Origin: Ariolimax columbianus
Lineage: Eukaryota > Mollusca > Gastropoda > Stylommatophora > Arionidae
Reading direction: 5' to 3'
Length of the DNA: 64,000 nt
Assembly: GCA_036924085.1 (NCBI GenBank)
Contig: JAVGWX010000011.1
Coordinates: forward strand, 36,825,710-36,889,709
The position numbers and the translations under genes were made by a program. Numbering within the stretch: position 1 is the first letter of the stretch; the number at the start of each line of letters is the position of its first letter. Positions 12,152 through 24,800 of the stretch are shown piece after piece. The notes beneath the pieces are model-generated. The model was given only the letters and a program-made list of their open reading frames with translations. It did not search any database and was not told where the DNA came from.

Positions 12152-12418
12152 AGACCCGGCTGGAGGCAGGTTTTGTGTGTTGGTCTGCAGGCAGGGGAAG
12201 ACAGGATGGGTCAAGGACAGACCCGGCTGGAGGCAGGCTTTGTGTGTTGGTCTGCAGGCAGGGGAAGACAGGATGGGTCAAGGACAGACCCGGCTGGAGG
12301 CAGGCTTTGTGTGTTGGTCTGCAGGCAGGGGAAGACAGGATGCGTCAAGGACAGACCCGGCTGGAGGCAGGCTTTGTGTGTTGGTCTGCAGGCAGGGGAA
12401 GACAGGATGCGTCAAGAT
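12152..12418. repeat. 67-bp tandem repeat, 4 copies, at LINE 3' end
   Basis: Monomer starts AGACCCGGCTGGAGGCAGG; copies start at 12152, 12219, 12286 and 12353. It begins at the C-terminal KDRPGWRQ of the LINE and includes downstream sequence. Overlapping open frames of up to 123 codons here are products of the repetition. Confidence 0.96.
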
Positions 12419-12469
12419 GCAGACTCCAAACGTTTGCGGCGTAATATAGGGCAACAATTGGCTGTCCCT

Positions 12470-12571
12470 TCTCAAGCGTGAAGTCCATTGTCTCTCGAGA
12501 CTGACAGGATGTCAACCCCCTCTCATGCGTGAAGTTCATTGTCTCTCGAGACTGACAGGATGCCAATCAAT
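12470..12571. repeat. 51-bp duplication
   Basis: Two copies of a unit with GCGTGAAGTCCATTGTCTCT and CGAGACTGACAGGATG, directly after the 67-bp array. Confidence 0.9.
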
Positions 12572-12680
12572 CAGTATGTGATTTATTTTTCACTTTCCTT
12601 GTGTGTGATGTATATGCACCTTTTCGTGTATGTGATTTATATTTACCATTCCGTGTATGATTTATATTTATCTAGCCTGT
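12565..12680. repeat. Degenerate GTGATTTATATTT repeats
   Basis: Four diverged copies of TGTATGTGATTTATATTT. They match the set at 8215-8345 on the other side of the endonuclease-RT element. Confidence 0.65.
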
Positions 12681-12716
12681 AATGAATTATTAAAAATAAT
12701 GATAACCAAGAAAAAC

Positions 12717-12836
12717 CTTATCGCTTCGTTGAGAGTTTCTCTGATGCGCTGCTCAATAACTTTTGGGTCTGCTGACGCATCTTTGATATAAATTGATGGA
12801 TAGATGCCCGTGCTTGCCTGATACAGCCACGCCATT
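12717..12836 (-). CDS. Hyaluronidase exon 6, IYPSIY motif
   Basis: This exon is 120 bases long with acceptor ACATCCACAG; it completes the R of NDR and continues MAWLYQASTGIYPSIYI. W-L-x-x-S-T-x-I/L-Y-P-S-I-Y is a signature of hyaluronidases. RIRETLNEAIR follows, matching the usual R-V/I-R-E-A/T helix. The donor is AAG followed by GTTTTT, a weak GT site. The next exon was sought at lower coordinates and not recognised. Confidence 0.86.
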
Positions 12837-15800
12837 CTGTGGATGTAAGGCAAGCGGTCCTAAATACATTGTATCTCCTCAAGGCACTCACATTCTTATT
12901 ATGTTTGATGAACGTTACGATTATGTGGTTCACAAATATTTGCATGCTGGTTAACACGGGGTTCTCAACAAGGGTTGAAGTCATCACGCCCATCAACCCA
13001 CCCCTCCCTCTCCGACGAATTGTAATGGGGAATTGGAACGTCTTCAGCAAAGTGTGATGTCCTGTAGGTGATGTACCATCTGTAGCATTTTAGTTTGTTT
13101 TTAATTAGTCTGTGACATCTAATAAACCTCTTTGAAATCGATTAAGCTAGATTCTGAACATGTGGCGTTATTTTCATTTGCAAAATTAAATTATTATTTG
13201 AAGACCAGAAAGGACTCTAAGAAATGATGTTATAATGTTGTTGTTGTTATCCCATAGATGCTGAGCGAGCCTGCTCTTGGCAAACCAATATAGATACTGA
13301 GTCTTTTGAGTTGTTTTGCTGCTCCGTACAGTGTGTTGGCAATTGTCGGCAGTGCTTGTAAGAATCCTTGTCTGCTGTCCGCAAGCGCCTTGTACTCAAT
13401 GAGTAGGTGTCTGTTTCTTCAGAGTGAGACCAATGTCTGCACAAGGGCCATATCTGGGAATTGATGCGGTTCAAGTGTCTATTGACTCTGTGTGTTCTTT
13501 TCAAAACTGAAAGATGAGACGTTGATCTCTCCTACGAGTTTATTTATGTCATCGTTACTTTTTGTCTGGGACATTTCACTAAATACAGTGTGACATTTCC
13601 CTAAATACAGTGTGACATCTGCGTTGTTTGTTTCGTCCACCTGTTCCTCTAGATTTCCGTGGTATTATTATATAATAATTCGTTTTACTGTGTGGTTACT
13701 ATAGGGTCTATCCAGTTTCCGTTTTTTGCCAATCTGACAGCCATCTCGTTTCCTGGTAGCCCGTTATGTCCGGGGATCCATTGCAATATTATTTTAACCC
13801 CGTGGGCAGTGATAATGTTTTTGACAGCCCTACAACAAGAATATCTCTTTTTTGTTGTATGGGGTGTTTCAGCGTATCTGATAATGTCAACTACGAAATT
13901 TCCCTCTGTCGAGAAACATTGTCGTGCGTCACTGCAAATGAAAACAAAGCAACGAAGTTGATTAGAGGCTGATAATACCATGATGTGTGCCATTCAAGTA
14001 TTCATCAGCGATTCTAAAAAAACTAGCAAAGAAAAACAATCACAGGCTTTTCATCGACTGTAATCTTCATCGAATCAAATCAGTTACATTATCCTGGAAT
14101 TCTATTGAACTTCTTGATCATTGAAGAATGCTTCGGTAACTTTAATCTGTTAATTAATTTGTTGTGAAGTGTATGCAAATAAAATTTACTAATTTTGTTA
14201 GTCTTAAAATCTATGAACATTTTATATTGTTATTAAACTTGTAAAATTAATAAAACTAATTAAAATAAATACATATTTATGCTAATGTAGAAAAAACAAA
14301 GGTTTGCAATATTACTTGTACATGCATATTGTTTGGAAAACAGCTTTTGAAACTATATTTGGAAGGGCAGAATGATACCCTAAACAAAGTTTAAAAGTGG
14401 GAATGGAGCACAAAAGGTTGAGAACCACTGTGTTAACAGTGTATCACAACAAAAGAAATGGAGAAGTTTCCGTATTACATAACATACAAAGTTCAACATT
14501 AAATTAAAATTGAAGTAGAAAGCGTTTTAAAATATTTGAAACAAGGCAAAGTCCAGATAACATCACTTGTGAAAGGATCCGGGAACTGAAAGAGTTTGGT
14601 CTCAATGCTTTCATTGACATGACCTTTGTTTGCCGGGGTCTTTGTGTATGACAAGGACAAGAATAGCACCACTGCTCCACAGAAAGCATGTTGTAAAAGA
14701 AAACTAACTATGTGACATGGCATAACACTGGCCTTGGTTAGACAGTTTGTTTAGAACAGCAAAGACGGCCTCTAGCAGGCTGTGAGTCTACGCTGGTCTA
14801 GTGTTCATGTCTATTAAGATGGGTTTACACATCGGTATACCCCCTCCGCAGCACTCGTCCTAACACAGCGGAGTAATAAGCTGCTCAAGCTTAGCCCGCT
14901 AAGCAGAAAATCCTCCTTCCGGATACATCCAGCTCATACCATAGCATCCGCACTAGCAGAGGTCGACAAAGAACTAAGAAAAATAATAAATGAAAATATG
15001 GAGACAGCTAATCTATTCTATCAGTACTTTGGCACAGTCTACACAAAAGAAGACTGCTCTAAGATCCAAGAGCTTTTATATATTTTCCAAAGAAGCATAG
15101 ATACAGTGGGATTTAGATTAATCTGCATTACGGTGGAAATGGTTTTTAAAATATTGTAGGGTTTGAAAGTGGATAAATGTCCAGGTCAAGATGGTATTCA
15201 TCCAAAATTGCTCTTCGAAATCAGAGGCCAGCTAGAGAAACCATTGTCTATACTATGTTCTCAATCACTTGCAAAAGGGATTCTTCCAGAGGATTAGAAA
15301 GATCATGCAGTGATTGCCTTATTCGAAAGTGGTAGAAAATCAGATCCACCAAATTATAGACCGGTGAGTATAACGAGCAAACTCTATAAATTGTTAGAGT
15401 AAATAACCAAAGAAAACATTGTAATGCATTTAGACAAGTTCAATCTAATCATAAATAGTCAGCATGTGTTTACTAGATGGAGAACGTGCTTTAGAAATCT
15501 ATTAGAATTCATGGAGGAGGTTACTTAAAATGACAGATAACGGGGCGAGAGTGGATGTTATTTATTTAGATTTTGCAAAGGCCTGTGATAGAGTACCTCA
15601 TCTAAGATAATTTTAAAAGTTAAAATCACATGGGATAGGTGGGGAAGCTGCCAACTGGATTGAAATTTGGTAAACGTGAAGAAGGCAAAGGGTGGGTATA
15701 AATAAGTAGTACTCTGAGTGGTGTGAAGTAAAAAGTGCAGTTTCAAAGGGCTCTGTTTTGGGACCAATTGTGTTCTTGATATATATAAACGATTTGGACA

Positions 15801-18800
15801 TGGATATCGGATTGAGGGTTGCAAAATTTGCGGATGACACAAAATTATGCATAAGTGTCTCATTTAAAGCGGAAGTGTCTTGTCTAAAGCAGAAGTGTCT
15901 CATTTAAAGCGGAAGTGGATATATTGACTTGGACTTAGATAAAACTCAAGAATGGTCTGTGAGCTGGTACATGGAGTTTATTGTAGATAAATATACAGTC
16001 ATCCACATGGGTAGATCCAATATGGAACACAATTACACAATGTGCGAGAACAATATTAGAAAGATAGAAAAGGAAAGGGACCTTGGGGTTATAATAGATC
16101 ATACAGGTAAAGTGAGTGAGCAAGTCCAGGTAGCAGTGAAAAAGACAAATGCAATGTTAGGTATGATCAAAAGAAATATTAAACATTGGAGCAAGGAAGT
16201 GATAGTCAAATTGTATAAAGCATTAGTTAGACCTAGATTGGAGTACTGTGTACAGGTGTGTAGGCCTTATCGTTGAGGAGATATAAACATGCTGGAAATG
16301 ATTTTAAAAAAAGAGCGCAAAATCTGATAATGGGATTCCAGAATTACATTTATGAGGAAAGACTCAGAAAACTGGCCTACAGTAGAAAGAGAAGAATTAG
16401 AGGTGTCTTAATACAGATTCATAAGATTAATCAAAGGAAAGGATAAATTAGACTATAACAATTTTTTTTCTAAATAAACCACCCACAAGAACAAGAGGGC
16501 ATAGCTACAAATTAACTAAAAATAGGTCCAGATTAGATAGAAGGAAATATTACTTTTTGGGGACCCGAGAGTGGCGAATGATTGGAATGCATCGCCATAG
16601 GAAGTAGTGGAGGCAGGGACAATTGCTGCATTTAAGAATAGATTGATTGCGCATGGCTTTTAGAGCAAATAAAGTGAAGCATTGAATTGGGTGATTGCTA
16701 TTATTGTGTTCGATTGCATTTCCTTTGATTTCTATGAAGACACTCACCTGTCGTTAATCGCATGTGTTTGGTTAGCTGTCCACCATGTCTGGGGATACAG
16801 GTAGTAACCCCAGTGAACGTTTGGCCTGACAGATTGGGCTTCCTGCAGAGTTCTCTCCATGATCTCCCTGTGTTAATGTCAGACGTTAAGTTACAGTTAG
16901 ATTTGTCATTTTCCTGTCACCTTTAGGTACGAGCACGGGACAACAGCAGCTTTTGATTTTGTTTCAGAGGCAATGTTAGATATATTAATGTGACCTTCCT
17001 GCGATATCGTCTGTAGCGCTTTCTTGTATACGGTGACTTACTAGACACATACAGTTATTAGACTGATGCAGGAATTAGACACAAACAGTTTCGAATCACA
17101 AACAGTTACTAGACACAGACAGTTACTAGACACAGACAGTTACTAGACACAGACAGTTACTAGACACAAACATTTACTAGACACAAACATTTACTAGACA
17201 CAGACAGTTACTAGACACAAACATTTACTAGACACAGACAGTTACTAGACACAAACATTTACTAGACACAGACAGTTACTAGACACATACAGTTACTAGA
17301 CACAGACAGTTACTAGACACAGACAGTTACTAGACACAGACAGTTACTAGACACAGACGGTTACTAGACACAAACATTTACTAGACAAAAACATTTACTA
17401 GACACAAACATTTACTAGACACAGACAGTTACTAGACACAGACAGTTACTAGACACAGACAGTTACTAGACACAAACATTTACTAGACACAAACATTTAC
17501 TAGACAAAGACATTTACTAGACACAAACATTTACTAGGCACAGACAGTTACTAGACACAGACAGTTACTAGACACAGACAGTTACTAGACACAGACAGTT
17601 ACTAGACACAGACAGTTACTAGACACAGACAGTTACTAGACACAAACATTTACTAGACACAGACAGTTACTAGACACAGACAGTTACTAGACACAGACAG
17701 TTACTAGACACAGACAGTTACTAGACACAGGCAGTTACTAGACACAGACAGTTACTAGACACAGACAGTTACTAGACACAGACAGTTACTAGACACAAAC
17801 ATTTACTGGACACAAACAATTACTAGACACAGACAGTTACTAGACACAAACATTTACTAGACACAAACATTTACTAGACACAGACAGTTACTAGACACAA
17901 ACATTTACTAGACACAGACAGTTACTAGACACAGACAGTTACTAGACACAGACAGTTACTAGACACAGACAGTTACTAGACAAACAGTTACTAGACACAA
18001 ACATTTACTAGACACAAACACTTGTGAAACACAAACACGTGTGAGACACAAATACTTGTCAGACACAAATATTTGTCAGACACAAACACTTGTCAGGCAC
18101 AAACACTTGTCAGACACAAACACTTGTCAGGCACAAACACTTGTCAGACACAAACACTTGTCGGGCACAAACACTTGTCAGACACATACACTTGTCAGAC
18201 ACAAACACTTGTCAGACACAAACACTTGTCCGACACAAATACTTGTGAGACACAAACACGTGTGAGACACAAACCGTCCCAAGTTGCACTTAACGAATCC
18301 TGATAATGTGGAATATGGATAAGATAAAGACCTAGCTTACACTTTCCTCGTTAATCTGTCGAGAAACCGGCCTTAATTCTTCAGTCCTCTTTCTCTATCA
18401 TTTTATTTCCTCACTGCATATCTCAGCAATTAGACCAAACTCAGCAATTAGACCAAACACAGCAATTAGACCAAACACAGCAATTAGACCAAACACAGCA
18501 ATTAGACCAAACACAGCAATTAGACCAAACACAGCAATTAGACCAAACACAGCAATTAGACCAAACACAGCAATTATTAATGTAACTAGGTTCAACGAGC
18601 GTGACAGCATTTCTTCTAAAATCAGGGCTCTCTTGAACCATACGAGGGAGTTAGTCGAATATAAGATAGGCATCTTTCGGACACCACATCATGTGACCAT
18701 CTAAACGACCATTTCATCAATTTTGTTCTACAAGCGATTTTATTGTTTGCTCTTGGCAGTTCGCCTTTCACATCTTGACAGTAGAATAAAGAAGGAGAGA

Positions 18801-21800
18801 GAAACAAGAACCAATTAATGTTAATCGATTAACACATCTAAGGCCATTACTAAGACAGCTAAACTACCGTCTACTAAAACAAATAAAACAAATCATCAAC
18901 AGTATATTTGCACAAATTGTCTGACAGCAATACAGACTGGACCGTCGCCGTGCCATACAAACCAAATTCACAACATAGGATGCTTGCGAACAGTGTCTAG
19001 AAAAGGAGGAGGAAATATAGGTTTATAAGACAATGAAGGAAAAGGATGAATAAGACTTCAACAAAGTTTTATTTTCAGAATACAATAACTAACAAGAACG
19101 GATTAGGGCACAGCTGCAAATTAATTTAGGTAAGATCCAGATTATATATTAGGAAATATTTTTTTGTCAGAGAGTGATGACTGCTTGAAATGCATTGCCT
19201 AAAGAAATAGTAGAGGCAAGGATAATTAATGCATACAAGAATAGATTTGATGTGCATATATTTTTATTTTAGCTCAACTCAATATAAAATAAAGTGGTTG
19301 TATACATACTCTGCAGAGTATTCTAAACAACTATAAGACAAGTTCAGATAAGATTGCGTGAAGAAATGTATTCAAATCTTGAGGTGTAAGGCACACCATG
19401 AAGAAGGTAATGGTTCTCAGAGTCAAATCCGTGCCGATTATCGGTGGAACAGGAGATGATATTAGTGAGTGATATCAACCTGACTCTGGCGTTTGTCTTT
19501 CCTTAATGTGAGGGTATATTGTGCTTGATTATGTTATACATAACATTCACAATAAAACATAACTTGTATATACATAAACATCATATACATAATTTGTATT
19601 GTATATTTGAGTTCATGATGTTTGATTCTCATGTACGCATATATCTCATTTGAGGCTACCTAAAGTTAAAGGTGAGGGCTCGACCATGGCCTCCTTTCTA
19701 AAGTAGGTCATGGCAAGACTTATCGCTTTGGATCACATCATATGGCTCCGTCTCTCTCAACAGAAAGGTATGCCACCTGCCGAGAGCATCGCAAAAAGCA
19801 CGAACTCCGTAGCTCCAGCGATGAACCCAGGGATCTCCAGCGATAAACCCAGGGATCTCCAGCGATGAACCCAGGGATCTCCGGAAAAATAAACATCATG
19901 AACTGACCGTCGCAGTTCGAATTCGAACCCCGACCGTTTGAACACGAGGTAAAGGGCTTGACCACTATACCAGAGAGACACCAAGGCTACCTAGTATTTG
20001 AGTCTGTCTCATGTTTGTGTCTGATGTATGCATCTATCTCCCTTGAGCCTACCTAGTATTTGAGTCTGTCTCATGTTTGTGTCTCATGTGTGTTATCTAT
20101 TTCATGTGAGTCTGTCTCATGTTTGTGTCTGTCAGATATTTCAGTCTGTCTCATGTTTGTGTATGTCAGATATTTGAGTCTGTCTCGTGTTTGTGCCTCA
20201 TGTGTGTTATCTATTTTATGTGAGTTTGTCTCATGTATGAGTCTATCTTGTGTATGAATCTATCTCATGTAGGTCTACCTCATCTACGAGTGTATCTCAT
20301 GCACGAGCTATCAGGTTTGATTCTATCCCATATAGTTTGATTCTACCCCATATAGTTTGATTCTACCCCATATAGTTTGACTTGATTGTTCCTGTCATTC
20401 CTGTGTGTTTTATTATAATGTGTAATTAGTTTCCAACAACTGCTCTTACCTGGCACTTTTATTCCAGTCCGCCTGTGCCATAGCCTTGTGATATTTGCTG
20501 TTGTGTGTCCCGTGCTTGCGACGAGCCTCCCCAATGCTAGCGCTTCTGGATAGTGAAGGCGTGGGTTGGGGTTCAATGTGGAAGAAAACAAATACAACTT
20601 TTGACAGAATTACTAGCTGGTCGTGACCTAATCTCAGACATTGCCTGAATGTCGACAGAGAATAAATAGCAGCAAAGATGGCGCAGTAACCGGCTGCGGG
20701 TATACATTGCTCTGCTGTGTTAGTTTATTATGGATACCGTCATACCGCGGGTTTGCCTGGAATTCACACGAGTCGTCGACTTACACTTGTGTTCACGGAA
20801 ACGTGGTGTTGTTTTCCATTTAAACTGGTTAATTCGTTGTTTTTTGTGATTTCTTGCGTCCGATATCCTGGTCTGGACATCGGCTATATGAATGGCACTA
20901 CGCTTGAACCTGCATCCTATGTCTCGATAAATATCTTGCCACTGGTCAAAGGTAGTTCAGGACCAAAGAGTGAGGTTGACAAAAGGCGCGGTTTGTTCTT
21001 CACTTAAATTCAAATCAACGCGCAAGTCATCCATTTCAGCTGATACAGCAAGAGAGAAGACGGTCCATACGGCTAGACAAAGAGAGTGGTCTTCATCACG
21101 CATGATGAACGAACATGATCACGTTGACAGAACTGATAGTGGGCGTCCAGAATTGAAGTTGTGAGGAAAGACTAGGAAAAACAGGCCTACAGTGTGTAGG
21201 CGGATAAGAGGTTTAGAAGATAATCAATAGTAAAGATAAATTAGACTATAACAAGTGTTTTTCAAAATACAACCAGCTACAAGAACAAGATGGGCACATG
21301 TACAAGCAAAGAAAGGTGTAGATCAGATATTAGGAAATATAATTTTAGTCAGAGAGTAGTGAACGCTTCAAATGCATTGGCTGTCGACGACATCCCGGTA
21401 TTTCGGATGTGGTCTCTTAGGAAGATATTAAGGAATCCTCGATCTATTGTTCTTTCCATATTTCAGAGCTTCTCTGTGTCTGATTTGCGCAGACTCAAAA
21501 CCTCACATCCATATACCATTGCTGGGATAACTCTGCTATTGAAGGTATGAGCCCTGACCTTGACATCCGTCAACTGCTGGAGTATGGGTTTAATGCAGTT
21601 GAAGCAGAGCCAACCTTCTTACATGTAACCTCTTTATGAATATTGTGTTGTTGTTCATTTCCTGGCCTAGGTAGACGCGTTAACATTTGTGATGAGCTTA
21701 TTCTGCAATCGCAGTTTCCCCGAAGAGCAGAAAGCGTTCATTAGAAATTAAGTCTTTTTTCTATTATGTACATGCCAACATCATTGCCTGCTTCGTTCAA

Positions 21801-24800
21801 CGCGCTTTGTTCGGTGTTTGCAATGATGTAGCTGAAGATCGCAATGTCGCCTGCAGAAGGTAGGTGTGAGAACATCTCGCTATCTATGTTGATACCTCTA
21901 TCCTGCCAGTAGATCTAAACACTTCTTTAAGCGCAGCTGTGAACAGTTGGGTGTAGCGAGGTCCAGGCTGGACGTCCCGCCCGTTAAAAGAAAGTCAAGC
22001 GTCTGATATAGCCTTTCCTTTCCAGGTGTAGAGATCGCCGCTGGATTCACTGTTCGGCTTACCGTTCAGGAATTTCCATGACAATGGCCTCTCCTACATT
22101 ATTGTGTCCCCATCAGTACCATCATGAGGGGCCCTCTGTTTCTTACAGAGCCTGCTGTGGGACGCGACCGAGTACCCGGTGGTATAACTGAATGGGCAGA
22201 TTGGGCTCTTCAGCCTTCGTTGGCAGCCAATCTAAGAGAAAGTAAACTCTGACTCTAAACCCGGGTAGACGACGCTCGTTAGCCTGTTCAGGCAATTCGT
22301 CTAGGAGAGGAGGAACTCTGATTTTAAACGCACAAGTCCCAGAGAGTGCTGACTAGTCTTGGGACGATGAGAGTATCATCGGATGTCTCGAGTAACTAGC
22401 ATCTACCGGCAACAACTCCTTGTGAAAACCTCGGGAGAGGGTATGACTACGGGAGTAAACCCAGACAGAAAATCTGGAGTGGTAGCACCTAAGGCAGATG
22501 GTTTCAAAATTGCAAACTCATTCCGGCAGCTCCTGCAGCTGAGCTGGTGCCAAATTGTCATTCTTTGCATTCCTTTGGATTAGACCAGCGATGCCAAGAT
22601 GGAGATCCTGCAGTTTGGGCAGACAAGGGTCCCCACATTCAGCGCCCAGACTTGCGCCCTGAGAGGTAACTCACAGGGTGCCACGCGCATATGAATGAAT
22701 TCATGAATGAGCAGTTTGGAGGAGATGGTATCTCCTTGTCGTAGTCCTTGGTGTATAGGTATGGAAAGTGACTTGTGAAAAAGAGCTGATTGGTGCTGAA
22801 CTACCTGCGTTTATCTTCTCTATAAGCTGGTCGTACATTTCGTCGATACGTTGGTTCCTCAAGGCATATACCACTGCATTTATGTTTACGATAATAACGG
22901 CCTTTGCGTGGTCTACAAACATAATGCATAGGGGCACACGAACTCCCCCGCCCCCTCGTCTCCCTCAACAGGTTGATTGCGTGAAGGTGATCATTGGTTG
23001 AGTAGTCTTTCCTGAAACCTGCCTATCGGTTCTTGTCGAGTTGATTTTCTAATCTGCAGATAATGACGTGTGTGAACAATTTATAAACAGTGCTGAAAGA
23101 TAGGCTGCGGAAATACTAGCCTCTGAGCCTGGTATTCATACAGGCAGGTCGTTCCTGCTGCCAGGTAACCGAAAGCTAACCGTCGTTAAAAAAACGTTCT
23201 TTACTTTTCAATGTCTACTTCCAGTGACTTATTAGACCCAGGGGAAGGTGGGCTGCGTGTTGGGTTGGAATTTCATTGCCTTTTATAATTTGGCCCGGAC
23301 AGCGAGCAACAGTTTACTCTTATCGATTTTTAATTGCCAAAGGTTATTTAATGTGCGCAGATGGTACAGAAGATCTCCGTGCTGTTTGCCAATCTTCAAC
23401 AGGACTAGACGCTGATCTCACTTCCATTGAAACCAGAGAAAGCTTGAAACTTGAGGAATTTGAAACTCCACCGTTTCGTGCTTTCGTTTCTTGCGAGTCA
23501 ATCGCCTTTACCTGTCAGGTATCATCATCACAATTAAGAGCCTGGAAATACCTCGGTTCCTTGTAGGAAGCCTGTATCAAAGTCATTTATATACTGTTAT
23601 ATGGGTGTGTTGCGGCACTTTATTATGCGTGGTGAAGTTGCCAATCCAAAGGACATTCTTACTTAACCACGTATATTACATGAATTGTAAGGTAAGATTT
23701 TCAGTCCACAACTAACTTAACTGAGATTTTCAGTCCACAACTAACTTAACTGAGATTTTCAGTCCACAACTAACGTAACTGAGACTTTCAGTCCACAACT
23801 AACTTAACTGAGATTTTTAGATAATCCCGGTATCCAGAAAGCCAGCTTAAACCGAGTGTGTTTGGCGGAAGGGCCCGATTATCACAGTCTCGCTGTAAGC
23901 TACCACAGAACGTGTCTGCGTCCTTTTCAGGACGAACGCGAAAGAAGAGAGTGCATCACTGAAAACAACAAGATAACTTTACTTGTAAATTTTGAAGCCT
24001 CCAAAGTTCAAGTCGTAAAGTGTCCGCCATATTTCCTGATCAAGGACCCCATAACCTGTGGAACCTTCTCTGATGAGGCTAGTAATGTCCTTCTTTATCT
24101 TGTCTAAGTGGGCAGTCAAGTTGGCCAGCTGTAAAACAAAATCAAACAGAAATAAATAGGATATGATCCGCATGTAAAATACGAGAGAAATACTCGTACA
24201 GAAAAAGTGTCAGATATGTATGGCGATTACCATTTACGAGTACAGAAAAAGTGTCAGATATGTATGGCGATTACCATTTACGAGTACAGAAAAAGTGTCA
24301 GATATGTATGGCGATTACCATTTACGAGTACAGAAAAAGTGTCAGATATGTATGGCGATTACCATTTACGAGTACAGAAAAAGTGTCAGATATGTATGGC
24401 GATTACCATTTACGAGTACAGAAAAAGTGTCAGATATGTATGGCGATTACCATTTACGAGTACAGAAATGAACTTATTTATGGCAAATCGTCATAGAGAA
24501 TGAGCGCAGTGAAACATTGAGATAAGGATTGTCGGAAGAAACATAAATTTCTATCCGGAAAGAATGTAAGGATAGAACTGAAGACAAGAATAATAACTAT
24601 TCGTGTTTGGCTAATCTCACTGCATGAGGCTGAAACATGGAATCTAGCAAGAGAGGGTGAAAACAAGTTTGGAAGCGTTTGTAATGTGATGTTATCGCAG
24701 AATGGAAAGAGTGAGTTTAGCAGAACGAAGATCTAATGACACTGTTCTCACTGAGGTAGGCGCACAAACACTACTGTTTAAAATGATACAAAAACGTCGT

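Larger units (their letters stand above)
8350..12180 (+). pseudogene. Endonuclease-RT non-LTR retrotransposon, near full length
   Basis: A decayed element of the RTE-like type often labelled craniofacial development protein 2-like in invertebrate genomes. A non-coding leader (8350-8840) precedes an endonuclease that begins MRLGCWNVHTMTTGMTEDLG (8839). Endonuclease marks: LQETRLAESG (8977), LLGDFNARV (9306), FFQTKPKH (9460) and YDTDHSPVCC (9597). The RT region follows from about 10390: GKVTGKDG (10508), CNNYRGLSPLNTVGK (10685), GVKQGCVLAPTLL (11064), DMLFADDAAL with the catalytic DD (11435), and a C-terminal part with YKDVCKRDLKALDM (12076). Stops and shifts interrupt every domain. Three tandem amplifications inside it are listed separately. 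It lies entirely in or beyond intron 6 of the hyaluronidase gene and cannot move by itself. Confidence 0.9.

Noticed and set aside
14499..14723. Minus-strand frame considered as the hyaluronidase WGYY exon (WCYSCPC)
   Set aside because: Phase and motif do not fit, and a clear WGYY exon was found at 16748-16867.
19920..19985. Functional tRNA gene on the minus strand
   Set aside because: A and B boxes are good, but no acceptor stem or anticodon arm pairs convincingly and a SINE body follows.
24197..24468. CRISPR-like 44-bp repeats
   Set aside because: The whole unit is repeated; no variable spacers.
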